Source: Phycisphaerae bacterium
GTDB lineage: Bacteria; Planctomycetota; Phycisphaerae; UBA1845
Direction: 5' to 3'
Assembly: GCA_029260055.1 (NCBI GenBank)
Contig: JAJDDX010000046.1
Coordinates: 1 to 64,000 of the forward strand
Length of the DNA: 64,000 nt
In this document: piece after piece, positions 27,175 to 35,919 of the stretch
Layout of the letters: every line of letters starts with the position of its first letter
How positions within the stretch are numbered: the first letter of the stretch is position 1
Notes under the pieces: generated by a model
The model's input: the letters and a program-made list of their open reading frames with translations, nothing else
Database searches by the model: none
Told to the model about the DNA's origin: nothing
Made by a program: the position numbers and the translations under genes

Positions 27175-28500
27175 GTGAACCCGCATGCCGATGACATCAA
27201 GATTCGTCGCGGTCGCGCTTTCCGGGCCGCGCGTTGGGTGATCACCGCGCCGTTTCGATTCGGTGAATGGCTCGCGGGGTCCACCGCCGCGCACGTGCGA
27301 AATGTCGTCACCGCCTTCGTGCAAATCTGGGCGAACAAGGCCCGATCCCTGCTGACGACCCTCGGGATCATCATCGCGGTTACCTCGACGATTACAGTCA
27401 TTTCGCTGGTGCAGGGGTTCGGCAACTACGTGACCGACATGCTCCGCGGGATGGGCACGAACATGATCTTCGTGATTCCCTATCAGCCGGGCGGCTTCCG
27501 CGGCCGCATGCTCGGGCGAGTCGAGATGGACATCGAAGATGTGCGCGCGGTCATCGGCCGATGCGACAAGGTCCGCCGTATCTCACCGATGATCTTCGCC
27601 CAGGTGACGATAGAGTACGGCCACGAGAAGGTCGAGAACCTCCAGATGCGCGGCGCCACCGAGCAATTCCAGACGATCCGCAACTTCTTCGTGGACGAGG
27701 GCCGCTTCTTCGGGCCGATCGACGTTGATAACTCCGAGCACGTCTGCGTGCTGGGACGCGACGTGCTTCGCGACCTCCAGGCGGACGAGCGCATCGTCGG
27801 CGACTACGTCTATATCAACAGCATGCGGTTCCGTGTACTGGGCCTGCTGGAGTACAAGGGCAACATGATGGGCGAGAACCAGGACGCCCTGGTGCTCATG
27901 CCCTACACGACAGCCGTCAAGATGACCCCGTTCTTCCGCCGCTTCATGCCCTTTATGGTCGAGGCCACCGGCGAGGAGGACGCGGAGGAGTGCTCGCTTC
28001 AGATCGCCCGCGTGCTGCGCGAGCGGCGACGACTCGAACCGGGTCAGCCGAACACCTTCCGCATCCTGCGGCAGGACGAGTTCCTGCGCGACTTCGAGCA
28101 GGTCAAGATGGTGGCGACCAGCATCCTGTCGGGGCTCGTGGGCATCTCTCTGATCGTTGGCGGCATCGGCATCATGAACATCATGCTGGTGTCGGTGACG
28201 GAGCGTACGCGCGAGATCGGCCTGCGCAAGAGCGTCGGCGGTAGGCGCAGAGACATCATGGCTCAGTTTCTGACCGAAGCGGTCGTGCTCTCGTCGCTGG
28301 GCGGCGGCATCGGCATCGTCCTGGGCTTTTCCATCTGCTATGTGGCCTCGCTGCACCCGGACATGGTCGAGGTAATCGTCCCGCCGTGGGTGGTCGTTCT
28401 GGCGATGGCCTTCTCCGCCAGCGTGGGCGTGGCCTTCGGCATCATCCCCGCCTTCAAAGCCGCCATCGTCCATCCGATCGACGCACTACGGTACGAGTGA
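27175..28500 (+). CDS. MacB-type ABC permease, second of two
   Basis: It has the same architecture as the gene before it: a helix [20 protein letters not shown], a MacB_PCD periplasmic domain (about residues 65-300) and an FtsX-like C-terminal part with [20 protein letters not shown] and the shared [20 protein letters not shown]. By eye the two proteins share well over half their residues, so they arose by tandem duplication and then diverged, most in the periplasmic domain. The start is a GTG at 27175, with no strong ribosome site. The likely functional unit is adaptor, ATPase and a permease heterodimer; whether each permease also works as a homodimer is unknown. Confidence 0.9.
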   Translation: MNPHADDIKIRRGRAFRAARWVITAPFRFGEWLAGSTAAHVRNVVTAFVQIWANKARSLLTTLGIIIAVTSTITVISLVQGFGNYVTDMLRGMGTNMIFVIPYQPGGFRGRMLGRVEMDIEDVRAVIGRCDKVRRISPMIFAQVTIEYGHEKVENLQMRGATEQFQTIRNFFVDEGRFFGPIDVDNSEHVCVLGRDVLRDLQADERIVGDYVYINSMRFRVLGLLEYKGNMMGENQDALVLMPYTTAVKMTPFFRRFMPFMVEATGEEDAEECSLQIARVLRERRRLEPGQPNTFRILRQDEFLRDFEQVKMVATSILSGLVGISLIVGGIGIMNIMLVSVTERTREIGLRKSVGGRRRDIMAQFLTEAVVLSSLGGGIGIVLGFSICYVASLHPDMVEVIVPPWVVVLAMAFSASVGVAFGIIPAFKAAIVHPIDALRYE

Positions 28501-28502
28501 CC

Positions 28503-28550
28503 GTCGAAACGCCCAAATGTCGAAACGTCGAAGCGTCCAAATGTCGAAAC
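28503..28550 (+). repeat. Two tandem copies of a 24-nt unit
   Basis: Units at 28503-28526 and 28527-28550 differ at only two positions. Each begins GTCGAA and contains CCAAATGTCGAAAC. They follow the stop codon of the second permease directly. Confidence 0.7.
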
Positions 28551-28630
28551 GGCGACGCTTTGACCGTCCTTCCATCTCTCTCACACGGGTCCATCACGCG
28601 ATCGGCCGGTAGAGACGGTGGCACATCTGA

Positions 28631-28658
28631 TCAGTACCGCGAGCGTGAGCGAGCGGCC
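28631..28658 (+). repeat. Family-B REP element, single copy
   Basis: It begins TCAGTACCGCGAGCGTGAGC and ends GAGCGGCC, 28 nt. It matches the elements at 17822 and 20298. Confidence 0.65.
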
Positions 28659-28755
28659 CGCGATCGTTCCTGGCTAAGCCGTTCTGATACGATGTAGGGT
28701 GTATACTGTACGCAGAGTTCGATTGTCGCGGTCAAGGTGTTCGTGAGGGTCCCGC

Positions 28756-29418
28756 ATGAGTAATAAGGCCTGCGCATACTGTGGCGCTGCTGCCGACACG
28801 AGCGACCATGTCGTTCCGAAGTGCCTGTATAAAGGTGTGCCCAACATGGCGCAGGTACCGCGTATCACTGTCCCGTCCTGCCGGGAATGCAATGACGAGT
28901 TCTCGGAGGACGAGCCGCAATTCCGTGACATCTTGTCGATCGCGGGAGACCCGAACCCGGCTGTGAACTCACTCTGGGAAGGCCCGATTCCGCGCAGCTT
29001 CAAGGAGAAGGATGGGCGAGCACGCCTTGCTGCCTTGTTCGAACAGATGGTACCAGTGGTTGTGAATGGAGAAGAACGCCACATGGTCTACCCGGCGAAG
29101 GACGAACGGGTCATGCGCATCATCCGAAAGGTCGTTCGAGGGCTGGCATACCACCACGGCGTAGCGTCGGCCGTGCCGGACCGCTACGTGTGGGCCGATG
29201 TGCTCAAATACGAGATCCCGCCTACGGTGCAAGATCATCTGACGGCTGGCAACGCTGGCGAGGGTGTGCTCAAGTACCAATTCGGCGCCATCGGTACGGA
29301 CGGAATCAGCTCGGCTTGGCATCTGACGTTCTTCGAGCGGACGCCGTTTATTGGCTTGATCCTCGAGTCCCCGGATGCGAGTCGTATAGACGAGGCTTCG
29401 GCGGGCGACGTGCCCTGA
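28756..29418 (+). CDS. HNH-type nuclease-like protein
   Basis: The first 60 residues are an HNH/zinc-finger fold: CAYCG at residues 6-10, DHVVPKCLYKG (the DH of the HNH motif) and CRECNDEFSEDE. The remaining 160 residues have no named motif; they contain EKDGRARLAALFEQMVPV and a beta-rich end. Its size and N-terminal placement of the nuclease match many stand-alone bacterial HNH proteins of unknown target, some of which belong to defence loci. Neighbours here are repeats upstream and arsR downstream, so context gives no clue. A TATACT -10-like box lies at 28702-28707 without a good -35. The ATG is chosen because the zinc-finger starts just after it. Confidence 0.7.
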   Translation: MSNKACAYCGAAADTSDHVVPKCLYKGVPNMAQVPRITVPSCRECNDEFSEDEPQFRDILSIAGDPNPAVNSLWEGPIPRSFKEKDGRARLAALFEQMVPVVVNGEERHMVYPAKDERVMRIIRKVVRGLAYHHGVASAVPDRYVWADVLKYEIPPTVQDHLTAGNAGEGVLKYQFGAIGTDGISSAWHLTFFERTPFIGLILESPDASRIDEASAGDVP

Positions 29419-29519
29419 CGCACACGGCGTAGCGTAACGTCGGTAGTTCGGCATGACTGCACGCGAGACGCCGGGACGGCTGTCCCCAAGACGACGAACT
29501 CGCACAGTCTCCTCCCCGT

Positions 29520-29547
29520 TTGACATCGCCCATTCGTGTGCTACAAT
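29520..29547 (+). promoter_or_regulatory. Consensus sigma-70 promoter of arsR, leaderless layout
   Basis: TTGACA, 16 nt, TACAAT, then 6 nt to the ATG at 29554. ATTGC and GCAAAT around the start (29547-29566) form an imperfect dyad that could be the ArsR operator. Confidence 0.8.
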
Positions 29548-29553
29548 TGCATA

Positions 29554-29997
29554 ATGACGCAAATAAACAAGAAAAAGACGGATGATCAGTCCGCGGCCTG
29601 TTGTCCAACCTCAGGACGCAGCCTCGGGAAGGACCTTGGAGGGGTCATGGAACCCGGGTTCTTCAAGGCCCTGTGCGACCCCGGGCGGGTCGCCATGCTG
29701 GTTCGGCTGGCTCAGTGCTGCAAGCCGTGCACCGTGACCGAGGTAGCTGACGGCTGTCCGGTGGACGTGTCGGTCGTCTCGCGGCATCTGGCGATGCTCC
29801 GGGACGCCGGCGTGCTCGAAGCCAAGCGGCAAGGAAAAGAGGTCTACTACACCGTGCGATACTCGGCCATCATCGAGACGCTACGGGCTATTGCGGATTG
29901 CATCGAGGCGTGCTGCCCGCCGGGTGGCGAGCCCACGACGACGGGCGATCAGCCCACGACGCCGAGCGGCAAGCCCACGAAAGGAACCAAACGATGA
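29554..29997 (+). CDS. arsR: ArsR-family arsenic-responsive repressor
   Basis: A winged-helix repressor. The core runs from GFFKALCDPGRVAMLVRLAQ through VTEVADGCPVDVSVVSRHLAMLRDAGVLEAKRQGKEVYYTV, the standard ArsR DNA-binding helix and wing. Cys pairs are abundant (CCPT near 15-18, QCCKPC near 50-55, EACCPPG near the end) and could bind As(III), although the classic CVCDL motif is absent. Two starts are possible. The ATG at 29554 sits 6 nt after the -10 box. The in-frame ATG at 29647 has a GGAGGGG just upstream and gives a 116-aa protein of normal family length, so both may be used. Its stop overlaps the arsM start. Confidence 0.85.
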   Translation: MTQINKKKTDDQSAACCPTSGRSLGKDLGGVMEPGFFKALCDPGRVAMLVRLAQCCKPCTVTEVADGCPVDVSVVSRHLAMLRDAGVLEAKRQGKEVYYTVRYSAIIETLRAIADCIEACCPPGGEPTTTGDQPTTPSGKPTKGTKR

Positions 29998-30848
29998 ACG
30001 AACATGACGAACTTCGCGGCCACGTGTCCAAGGCCTACGCCGAGGCCGTGACGAAGCAGGCCGGTAGCTGCTGTTGTGGTGGCGAGCCTGCGCAAAGCGG
30101 TGCGCTGGCCAAGCTGGCGGGCTACAGCAAAGAGGAACTCGACGCCCTGCCCGCAGACGCGGTGACCAACTCGTTCGGCTGCGGCAACCCGGTCATCTTC
30201 AGCGGCGTGAGCGAAGGTGACGTGGTCGTGGACCTCGGGTCGGGCGCGGGGATCGACCTGCTTCTGGCGGCCAAGCGCGTCGGTCCGACCGGCAGGGTCA
30301 TCGGCGTCGACATGACGGACGAGATGATCGAGCGGGCGAGCCAAAACATCGCAGCCGCCGGTCTTACCAACGTCGAGGTCCGCAAGGGGATCATCGAGGA
30401 CTTGCCGGTCGAAACGGGCACGGTCGACTGGGTCATCTCCAACTGTGTCATCAACTTGTCGCCGGAGAAGCCGAAGGTCTTCGCGGAGATCGCTCGCGTG
30501 CTCAAGCCCGGCGGCCGGATGCTCGTCTCTGACGTGGTCGTGCGGGATTTGCCCTTGGAGATTCGCGAGAACCAGGCTTTGTACAACTCGTGCGTGGCCG
30601 GTGCGATCAGCGAAGGTGACTACGTCGCCGGGCTCGAAAAGGCCGGGCTCGGGGATGTCGAGGTGCGCGACCGCATCACCTACGAGGCGTCGCAGCTCAC
30701 CGCGTTCATGCAGGGCGACCTGGCCGAGATCAACCGCACGCTGGCCGATTCGGGCAAGCCGCTGGTGGAGGCCGACGCGTGCGGGCTCGCGGAGTCTCTG
30801 GCCGGCAAGGTCTGGAGTGCGATCTTCTTCGCGCGACGCACGGAATAA
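29994..30848 (+). CDS. arsM: Arsenite S-adenosylmethionine methyltransferase
   Basis: ArsM methylates arsenite to volatile or less toxic forms. The SAM-binding motif is VVDLGSGAGIDLLLAAKRVG. Conserved As-binding cysteines appear in the N-terminal CCCGG, in SFGCGNPVIF and in YNSCVAGAI, where the family places its catalytic Cys residues. VRKGIIEDLPVETGTVDWV and LKPGGRMLVSDVV complete the fold. At 284 aa it has the usual length. The ATGA overlap with arsR and the shared promoter make a two-gene operon that is induced when ArsR releases DNA on binding arsenic. No arsenite pump is visible here. Confidence 0.95.
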   Translation: MNEHDELRGHVSKAYAEAVTKQAGSCCCGGEPAQSGALAKLAGYSKEELDALPADAVTNSFGCGNPVIFSGVSEGDVVVDLGSGAGIDLLLAAKRVGPTGRVIGVDMTDEMIERASQNIAAAGLTNVEVRKGIIEDLPVETGTVDWVISNCVINLSPEKPKVFAEIARVLKPGGRMLVSDVVVRDLPLEIRENQALYNSCVAGAISEGDYVAGLEKAGLGDVEVRDRITYEASQLTAFMQGDLAEINRTLADSGKPLVEADACGLAESLAGKVWSAIFFARRTE

Positions 30849-31154
30849 GTGCCGGCCGCCGTGGCGCTGTATTGGTTAATCTTACAGTGTTCCGATCACG
30901 CCTGCGCGGCAAACCCCTAGGCGGTGCGTCTATGGGCTATTGCACTGGTTCCCTTGCGCCTAATGTCCTGTCACGCCTGCGGCACGACGGATGCGCCTGG
31001 TATTGACCGTCCGCATTGGGTAGGATGGGCCTAGATGCGGTGGTGGTTGCGACGCCGGGCCCGTCGCACTTACCTTTCGACCGCCGCCAAGCCGCTTTTT
31101 AGTGGTTCACTAGCCACGCCGCGCGAACGCGCGAACGCGCGGAAGGAGGGAAGT
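30849..31154. other. 306-bp intergenic region before the surface-protein gene
   Basis: The only structure seen is a run of GCGCGAAC units (CGCGCGAACGCGCGAACGCG, about 31121-31141) just before the ribosome site of the next gene. No ORF or RNA signature is convincing. Confidence 0.4.
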
Positions 31155-33227
31155 ATGTTCATCCGGGCTACCATACTGCTCGCGACCTTGTGGTTTGCCG
31201 TCGGCTCCATTCCCATGGCGGCCGGGCAGACCGTCCACCATGTGGATGATGACGCGCTCGCCGGCGGGAATGGCGCGACTTGGGCTACCGCTTTTCGCCA
31301 TCTTCGCGACGCGCTGGCCGAGGCATCCGCCGGGGATGAGATTCGCGTGGCCGGCGGCATCTACAGGCCCGATCAGGACGAGGCCGGTAGCGCGACGCCC
31401 GGCGACCGCACCGAGTCGTTCCAGATTGTCACGGGTGCGACACTTGCCGGCGGATACCGCGGCTGCCCGGGCGGCAACTGCGCCGGCGGTGATCCGAATG
31501 AACGGAATCTAGCTCTGTACGAGACCGTGCTCAGTGGTGATCTGGCGGGCGATGATGTGGCCGACTTGGCCGGTTTCTTGGCCTGCTACTCCGGAAGCGG
31601 CAACGTCCGCGTGCCGGAATGTGCCCCATTCGATACCGATAGTGACCTGGACGTAGACGCGATCGACGGGCGTATTGACGACAACAGCTATCATGTGGTC
31701 GTGGCGAGCGGGACCACCGCGGCCACCACCCTGGACGGCTTTGTGATCAAGGCTGGGAACGCGGACGGTCCAGCGGCATCCGGCCAAGACAAAGGCGGCG
31801 GGATTTACAACGATGGCGGCGCGCTGACCGTGACCCGCTGCACCATCGTCGTCAACGCGGCTGAGCTTCGCGGCGCGGGCGCGTATAACCTCGGCGCCGG
31901 CGCGGTCATGACGGAGTGTGATTTCAACAACAACAGGGTGCTGGGCAACTCGAAGGAGTCCGGCGGCGGCGGCCTCTTCAACTCCGGCGGCAACCCGACG
32001 GTGTCCGATTGCGGCTTTACCGGCAACATTGCACCGTTTGCCGGCGGCGGACTGATGGTCGATGTCGGCGGTGGCCAGCAAGTCGTACGTTGCACGTTCA
32101 CCGCGAATGTGTCCTTTGGCGGCGCCGGACTCTCCTGCGTCAGCGGGCATACCGTCGTGGAGGATTGCACCTTCACGGAGAACCACGCGTTGCACGCGGG
32201 CGGGGGAATCGACTTGATCGGCGATAGCCTCACGGTACAGCGTTGCCGGTTCGAGCGGAACCTGGCTGACACCTACGGCGGCGCGATGTTTACCGACAAC
32301 AACGTCGGTTCGACGTTTGTCGATTGTACGTTCATCGACAACACGGCCATTGCCGAGGGCGGAGCGCTGTCCCTGCTGACGGGAACGCCGACCAGGATCA
32401 TCAACTCCCGTTTCTTCGGGAATGTGGCGGACCGGATTGACGGGATCGGCTCAGCAGGCGGGGCCATCGCGCTGGCCGCAGTCGACATCGCAGTGACGAA
32501 CTGTCTGTTCAGCGGTAACCTGTCGGAAAGGGGCGGGGCCGTCGAGTTTGTGTCCTCCACCAACAGCACGCTTACCTTTGACGGATGTACCTTCACGGCT
32601 AACACCGCACTGGATTCCGGGGGCGGCCTCTTCTCGTTTGGCAGTAGCGGCGTCACCACGCTACGGAATTGCATTCTCTGGAAGAACACTGACCCAAACG
32701 GCAGCGGCGTGTCAGCTCAAATATCTGCAATGGCCCCGAACGTCTTCTTCAGCGTCATCCAAGACGATGACCCCAACGATGCTTCGATACCCTTCGGCGG
32801 CGCGGCTCAGGGTAACATCGACGATGCGCCGATCTTCGTGGATGCCGACGGGCCTGACGATGTTCCCGGTACCGAGGACGACGACCTGCGACTCGCGGCG
32901 GGCTCGCCCTGCATTGACGCGGGCGACAGCTCAGCCGTCCCGCCTGATCTGGACGACATCGACGGCGACGGCGATACGGCCGAGCGAACGCCGCACGATC
33001 TTGGGCACGATGCTAGGTTCGTTGACGACCTGAGCGTCGTTGACTCGGGAGTGGCCGATCCGCCGGACTACCCGCAGGTAGTCGACATGGGTGCGCTCGA
33101 GGCGCCAGGCGTCGGCGGTCCTATTCCCGCGGTTTCCGAATGGGGCATGGGTGTGATGCTGCTACTGCTGCTGACCGCGGCGACGCTCGCATTGGGGCGG
33201 CGCGGTTTCGGCGTTCACAGCGTGTAG
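31155..33227 (+). CDS. Exported parallel beta-helix protein with IPTL-CTERM sorting signal
   Basis: A GGAGGG site precedes the ATG at 31155, which opens a signal peptide (ATILLATLWFAVGSIPMAAG). Residues about 70-520 are repeats of GGGIYN/GGGLFNSGG and TxxxCTFTxN type, the ladder of a right-handed parallel beta-helix. A dockerin-like calcium loop (DTDSDLDVDAIDG) interrupts it near residue 165. Toward the end a DGDGDTAERTPHDLG segment leads to the sorting signal IPAVSEWGMGVMLLLLLT with a trailing GRRG. This is the IPTL-CTERM type handled by exosortase H-like enzymes. I infer a surface-anchored, possibly polysaccharide-binding protein. No exosortase gene is in the window. A hairpin follows the gene. 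Confidence 0.8.
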   Translation: MFIRATILLATLWFAVGSIPMAAGQTVHHVDDDALAGGNGATWATAFRHLRDALAEASAGDEIRVAGGIYRPDQDEAGSATPGDRTESFQIVTGATLAGGYRGCPGGNCAGGDPNERNLALYETVLSGDLAGDDVADLAGFLACYSGSGNVRVPECAPFDTDSDLDVDAIDGRIDDNSYHVVVASGTTAATTLDGFVIKAGNADGPAASGQDKGGGIYNDGGALTVTRCTIVVNAAELRGAGAYNLGAGAVMTECDFNNNRVLGNSKESGGGGLFNSGGNPTVSDCGFTGNIAPFAGGGLMVDVGGGQQVVRCTFTANVSFGGAGLSCVSGHTVVEDCTFTENHALHAGGGIDLIGDSLTVQRCRFERNLADTYGGAMFTDNNVGSTFVDCTFIDNTAIAEGGALSLLTGTPTRIINSRFFGNVADRIDGIGSAGGAIALAAVDIAVTNCLFSGNLSERGGAVEFVSSTNSTLTFDGCTFTANTALDSGGGLFSFGSSGVTTLRNCILWKNTDPNGSGVSAQISAMAPNVFFSVIQDDDPNDASIPFGGAAQGNIDDAPIFVDADGPDDVPGTEDDDLRLAAGSPCIDAGDSSAVPPDLDDIDGDGDTAERTPHDLGHDARFVDDLSVVDSGVADPPDYPQVVDMGALEAPGVGGPIPAVSEWGMGVMLLLLLTAATLALGRRGFGVHSV

Positions 33228-33245
33228 TCGGCAGGATGGGGCTCA

Positions 33246-33289
33246 GTGAGTAGGCCGGGCTACAAATAAGTGTAGCCCGCCGTGCTCAC
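33246..33289 (+). terminator. Hairpin after the beta-helix gene; rest of 33228-33660 is empty
   Basis: The core arms GGGCTACA (33257-33264) and TGTAGCCC (33271-33278) are extended by GTGAG and CTCAC on the outside. No T-run follows, so it may be a weak terminator. The remaining 370 bp to 33660 hold one 121-aa ORF with no ribosome site or motif, which I do not call a gene. Confidence 0.5.
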
Positions 33290-33660
33290 CGGTCAGGCCG
33301 ACGCTCATCTCCCCACAAGCGTCGTCCCAACTCGTGAACCCGGCGGGCCACCACATCGAAGCTGTGTTCCGCATCCGTGTAAGAATAGGAACCCGACTTC
33401 ATTCATCCCCCTCATGCAATCGCATGTGGTCGGCTCCCCGTGCCATTCCGCCGGTCAGTTTTGCATGTGGCGTGCCGTAGCGTCCGCGTCGCCGTCCCGC
33501 GGCGGCAGCCTTCCTATAAACGTTGATGAGTCAAGGACTTACGGGTTCGATCGGGGTGCGGCTGTGCGACGGCGGTGTGTCCGATTGTTGGGCTGTGACT
33601 ACCGGTACGCTGCCGAACTGGGCTTATCTGCACAGGTGGGAGAATAGGTAAGACGTGGTG

Positions 33661-34740
33661 CTACCCGCCTTCGTTGGCGCTGTCTTCGTCCTGGTCTTCT
33701 GAAACCACCAGCAGCGGAATCGCTTCGCCGAGTCGCGTGAGGGTGCCGAGTTCGGCAAATCGTTCGTTTTGCAGATGGCTGACCTTCTGCTCACACCATG
33801 AACGCTCGGCCTTGGAATCCTCGCCGGTCAACTTGGCCCGCCACGATTCGAGGATCTCGATCTCGACCAACGTGACCGCTCGGACGGCGTCGCCACGGGC
33901 TTGCTTGCCGGCGAACCACTCGTGGCACAATTCCTCCATCTGCGTAAGAAGTGCCAGGCCCGCGACGTGGCCGCCTCGGTTCGCCGTGAGCTGGCACCTC
34001 AATACGCGCGCGAAGAAAGTGTAGCGCATGGTCTCAGGCCGAAGTGTGGCAAGTGGACGATCGAGGATCGACAAGGCCGGGCCGGGATCCTCCTCATCCG
34101 CGCGCAGCGCGGCCTGCCACAGTGCCGCAGCGGCTGCGACTCGCGGGTCGCGGTCCTCGAGCAGGATTGACAGACGCGACGCGGCGCGGCGCGCGGTGCG
34201 CTTGCCATCATCCTGTTCGGCACTCAGAAACGCCCGCAGGCCGGCTGCGAAGGCGCCCAGTCTATTGTAACGATGATTCAGTTCCGCCCAGCCCTCGTTC
34301 TTCATATCGACGCCGTCATCGTCGAGGATCTTCGCAACCCGGGCGAGCGCGGCGTCAGCGCGCTCGCATGCTTGCATGATCACGGGCGCTTGCTCTGTGA
34401 CCGTTTCGTCGAGTCCCAGGAGCTTGGCCGAACACGCGGGCTCGAGTTCATACGCCAGGACGAGGTTGGCTGCTTTCAACAATGCGTCCGCCCGCGCGCC
34501 GGTATCGCCCTCGTCCTCGGCTCGCGCGAGAGCATCAGCCACACTCGCCTCGGTCGCCTTGATGAATGCGGCTTCATCTTCAAAGCCGTCAGGAGTCGCC
34601 AGTCGAGCCGGCACGGGTTCCGCTTTCGGACTGGCGGCGGACGTCTCGTCTTCCGGGCCGGGTTGCCCCGCGAGGGCGGCCAGCGCGGGCATGATGATCG
34701 CAGCCAACGAGACACATGTGATTGAAGTGTGAGCTACCAT
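33661..34740 (-). CDS. Exported helical protein of unknown function
   Basis: I start it at the ATG at 34740, giving 359 residues with an N-terminal signal (CVSLAAIIMPALAALAGQ). The track start is a TTG 24 codons upstream. The mature part is almost all helix, with charged Glu/Arg/Ala-rich stretches (FIKATEASVADALARAEDEG, YNRLGAFAAGLRAFLSAEQD). Repeating helix pairs suggest TPR-like solenoid units, although no canonical TPR motif is clear. It is divergent from the VWA-Exb operon that starts 230 bp away, so the two could share control. No function is recognisable. Confidence 0.65.
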   Translation of the reverse strand: MVAHTSITCVSLAAIIMPALAALAGQPGPEDETSAASPKAEPVPARLATPDGFEDEAAFIKATEASVADALARAEDEGDTGARADALLKAANLVLAYELEPACSAKLLGLDETVTEQAPVIMQACERADAALARVAKILDDDGVDMKNEGWAELNHRYNRLGAFAAGLRAFLSAEQDDGKRTARRAASRLSILLEDRDPRVAAAAALWQAALRADEEDPGPALSILDRPLATLRPETMRYTFFARVLRCQLTANRGGHVAGLALLTQMEELCHEWFAGKQARGDAVRAVTLVEIEILESWRAKLTGEDSKAERSWCEQKVSHLQNERFAELGTLTRLGEAIPLLVVSEDQDEDSANEGG

Positions 34741-34971
34741 GATGGCTGCGAGTGTACCGACGAGCCGGCCTGACGGAAACCGCGCGAGGGCATGGATCTT
34801 GTCTCCGGGCAAGCTGGACTGTGACTACGTTGACGAAGCGGTTTGCCGTGCCTAGACTTCTGTGCATACGCGCCCGAAGCGGGCCGGGCACGGCGCGGCT
34901 CCGCCGCGACCGTCCTGCCTTACTGGTCTGACTTCTCCGGGTGTTGCTATCGGCATCACGGGACCGACCCA

Positions 34972-35919
34972 TTGACTCAATCGAACCTTGCACAGTCCGA
35001 AGCCGCTGAGAAACCCGTTGAGGGCCATGAGCACTCCGCCTCGACGACGCTCACGGGCCGAGCGGTCTTGTTCGTGTGGCTCATGTCGGTTCTGTTGCAC
35101 GTGGGCGGGCTTGCTTCGATGTTCGTGGTCGTCTTCCCCTACGCCTCGCGCGGCCAGGAAGAGCTGCCGTTGGCTCATGTGGATTTCGTCGGCTCGATCG
35201 ACCGGGAGCCGTTCATCAGGCCGGAACCAGAGTTGAGCTTGACCGCTACTGGTGAGGATCCTCTCGACACGCGCGTGGCCCCGAAGCCGGAAGACGGCCT
35301 GTCCGACGTCGCGATGACGAAGAAGCCCGAATTGTCGATCATCGGAATCGGTGCCGGCGGCGGCGACTTCTCCAAATACGGTCTGACGGCCGGGAAGGGC
35401 AAGGGTCCCGAGTTCTTCGGCATCGGGGGTTCGGCTCGCGGTGCTCGCCGAATCGTCTACGTGGTCGATCAGAGTGGATCGATGCTCGACACCTTCGTGC
35501 ATGTTCGTGAGGAACTCATGCGGTCGATCGGGGCGCTGCGACGCAGTCAGAAGTTCCATGTCATCTTCTTCAATGCGGGCGAGCCGCTGGAGAACCCGCC
35601 CAGGCGACTGGTCAGCGCCATCAGCGCACAAAAAACGGCTTTCTTCCGCTTTCTCGAGAATGTCTTCCCCGAAGGCAGTACGCGGCCCGGCCGAGCGCTG
35701 CGCCGCGCACTGGCCACCGAGCCGGATCTAGTCTACTTCCTGACTGACGGCGCGTTTGATGAGAGCGTCGTGGAGAAACTGGATCAATGGAATCGTGATC
35801 GTCGCGTGCGCATCTTCACGATCGCGTTCTTTGACCGCGGCGGCGCCGAGCTTCTCGAACGGATCGCAAGGGAGCACGGCGGCGAATTCAAGTTTGTGTC
35901 CGACGATGATCTTCCATAG
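34972..35919 (+). CDS. Membrane-anchored VWA-domain protein, first gene of the Exb operon
   Basis: One N-terminal helix (AVLFVWLMSVLLHVGGLASM) is followed by a periplasmic linker rich in Pro and acidic residues (IRPEPELSLTATGEDPLDTR; VAPKPEDGLSD), then a von Willebrand A domain (about 160-315). The metal-binding MIDAS motif is VVDQSGSML, with TDGAFDES as the later acidic loop. Short helix, Pro-rich spacer and folded domain together are laid out like TonB, and ExbB/ExbD genes follow, so it may be the moving part they drive. The start is uncertain: no ATG fits before the helix, so I chose the TTG at 34972, while the track uses a TTG at 34843. It overlaps the next gene by 14 nt. Confidence 0.7.
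   Translation: MTQSNLAQSEAAEKPVEGHEHSASTTLTGRAVLFVWLMSVLLHVGGLASMFVVVFPYASRGQEELPLAHVDFVGSIDREPFIRPEPELSLTATGEDPLDTRVAPKPEDGLSDVAMTKKPELSIIGIGAGGGDFSKYGLTAGKGKGPEFFGIGGSARGARRIVYVVDQSGSMLDTFVHVREELMRSIGALRRSQKFHVIFFNAGEPLENPPRRLVSAISAQKTAFFRFLENVFPEGSTRPGRALRRALATEPDLVYFLTDGAFDESVVEKLDQWNRDRRVRIFTIAFFDRGGAELLERIAREHGGEFKFVSDDDLP

Noticed and set aside
33480-33640. tRNA-like GGTTCGATC string
   Set aside because: I checked for the paired arms and the CCA-side acceptor stem; they do not form a cloverleaf. No other tRNA candidate survived.
33282-33647. 121-aa ORF between the beta-helix gene and the next
   Set aside because: No ribosome site, no motif and no domain-like composition.
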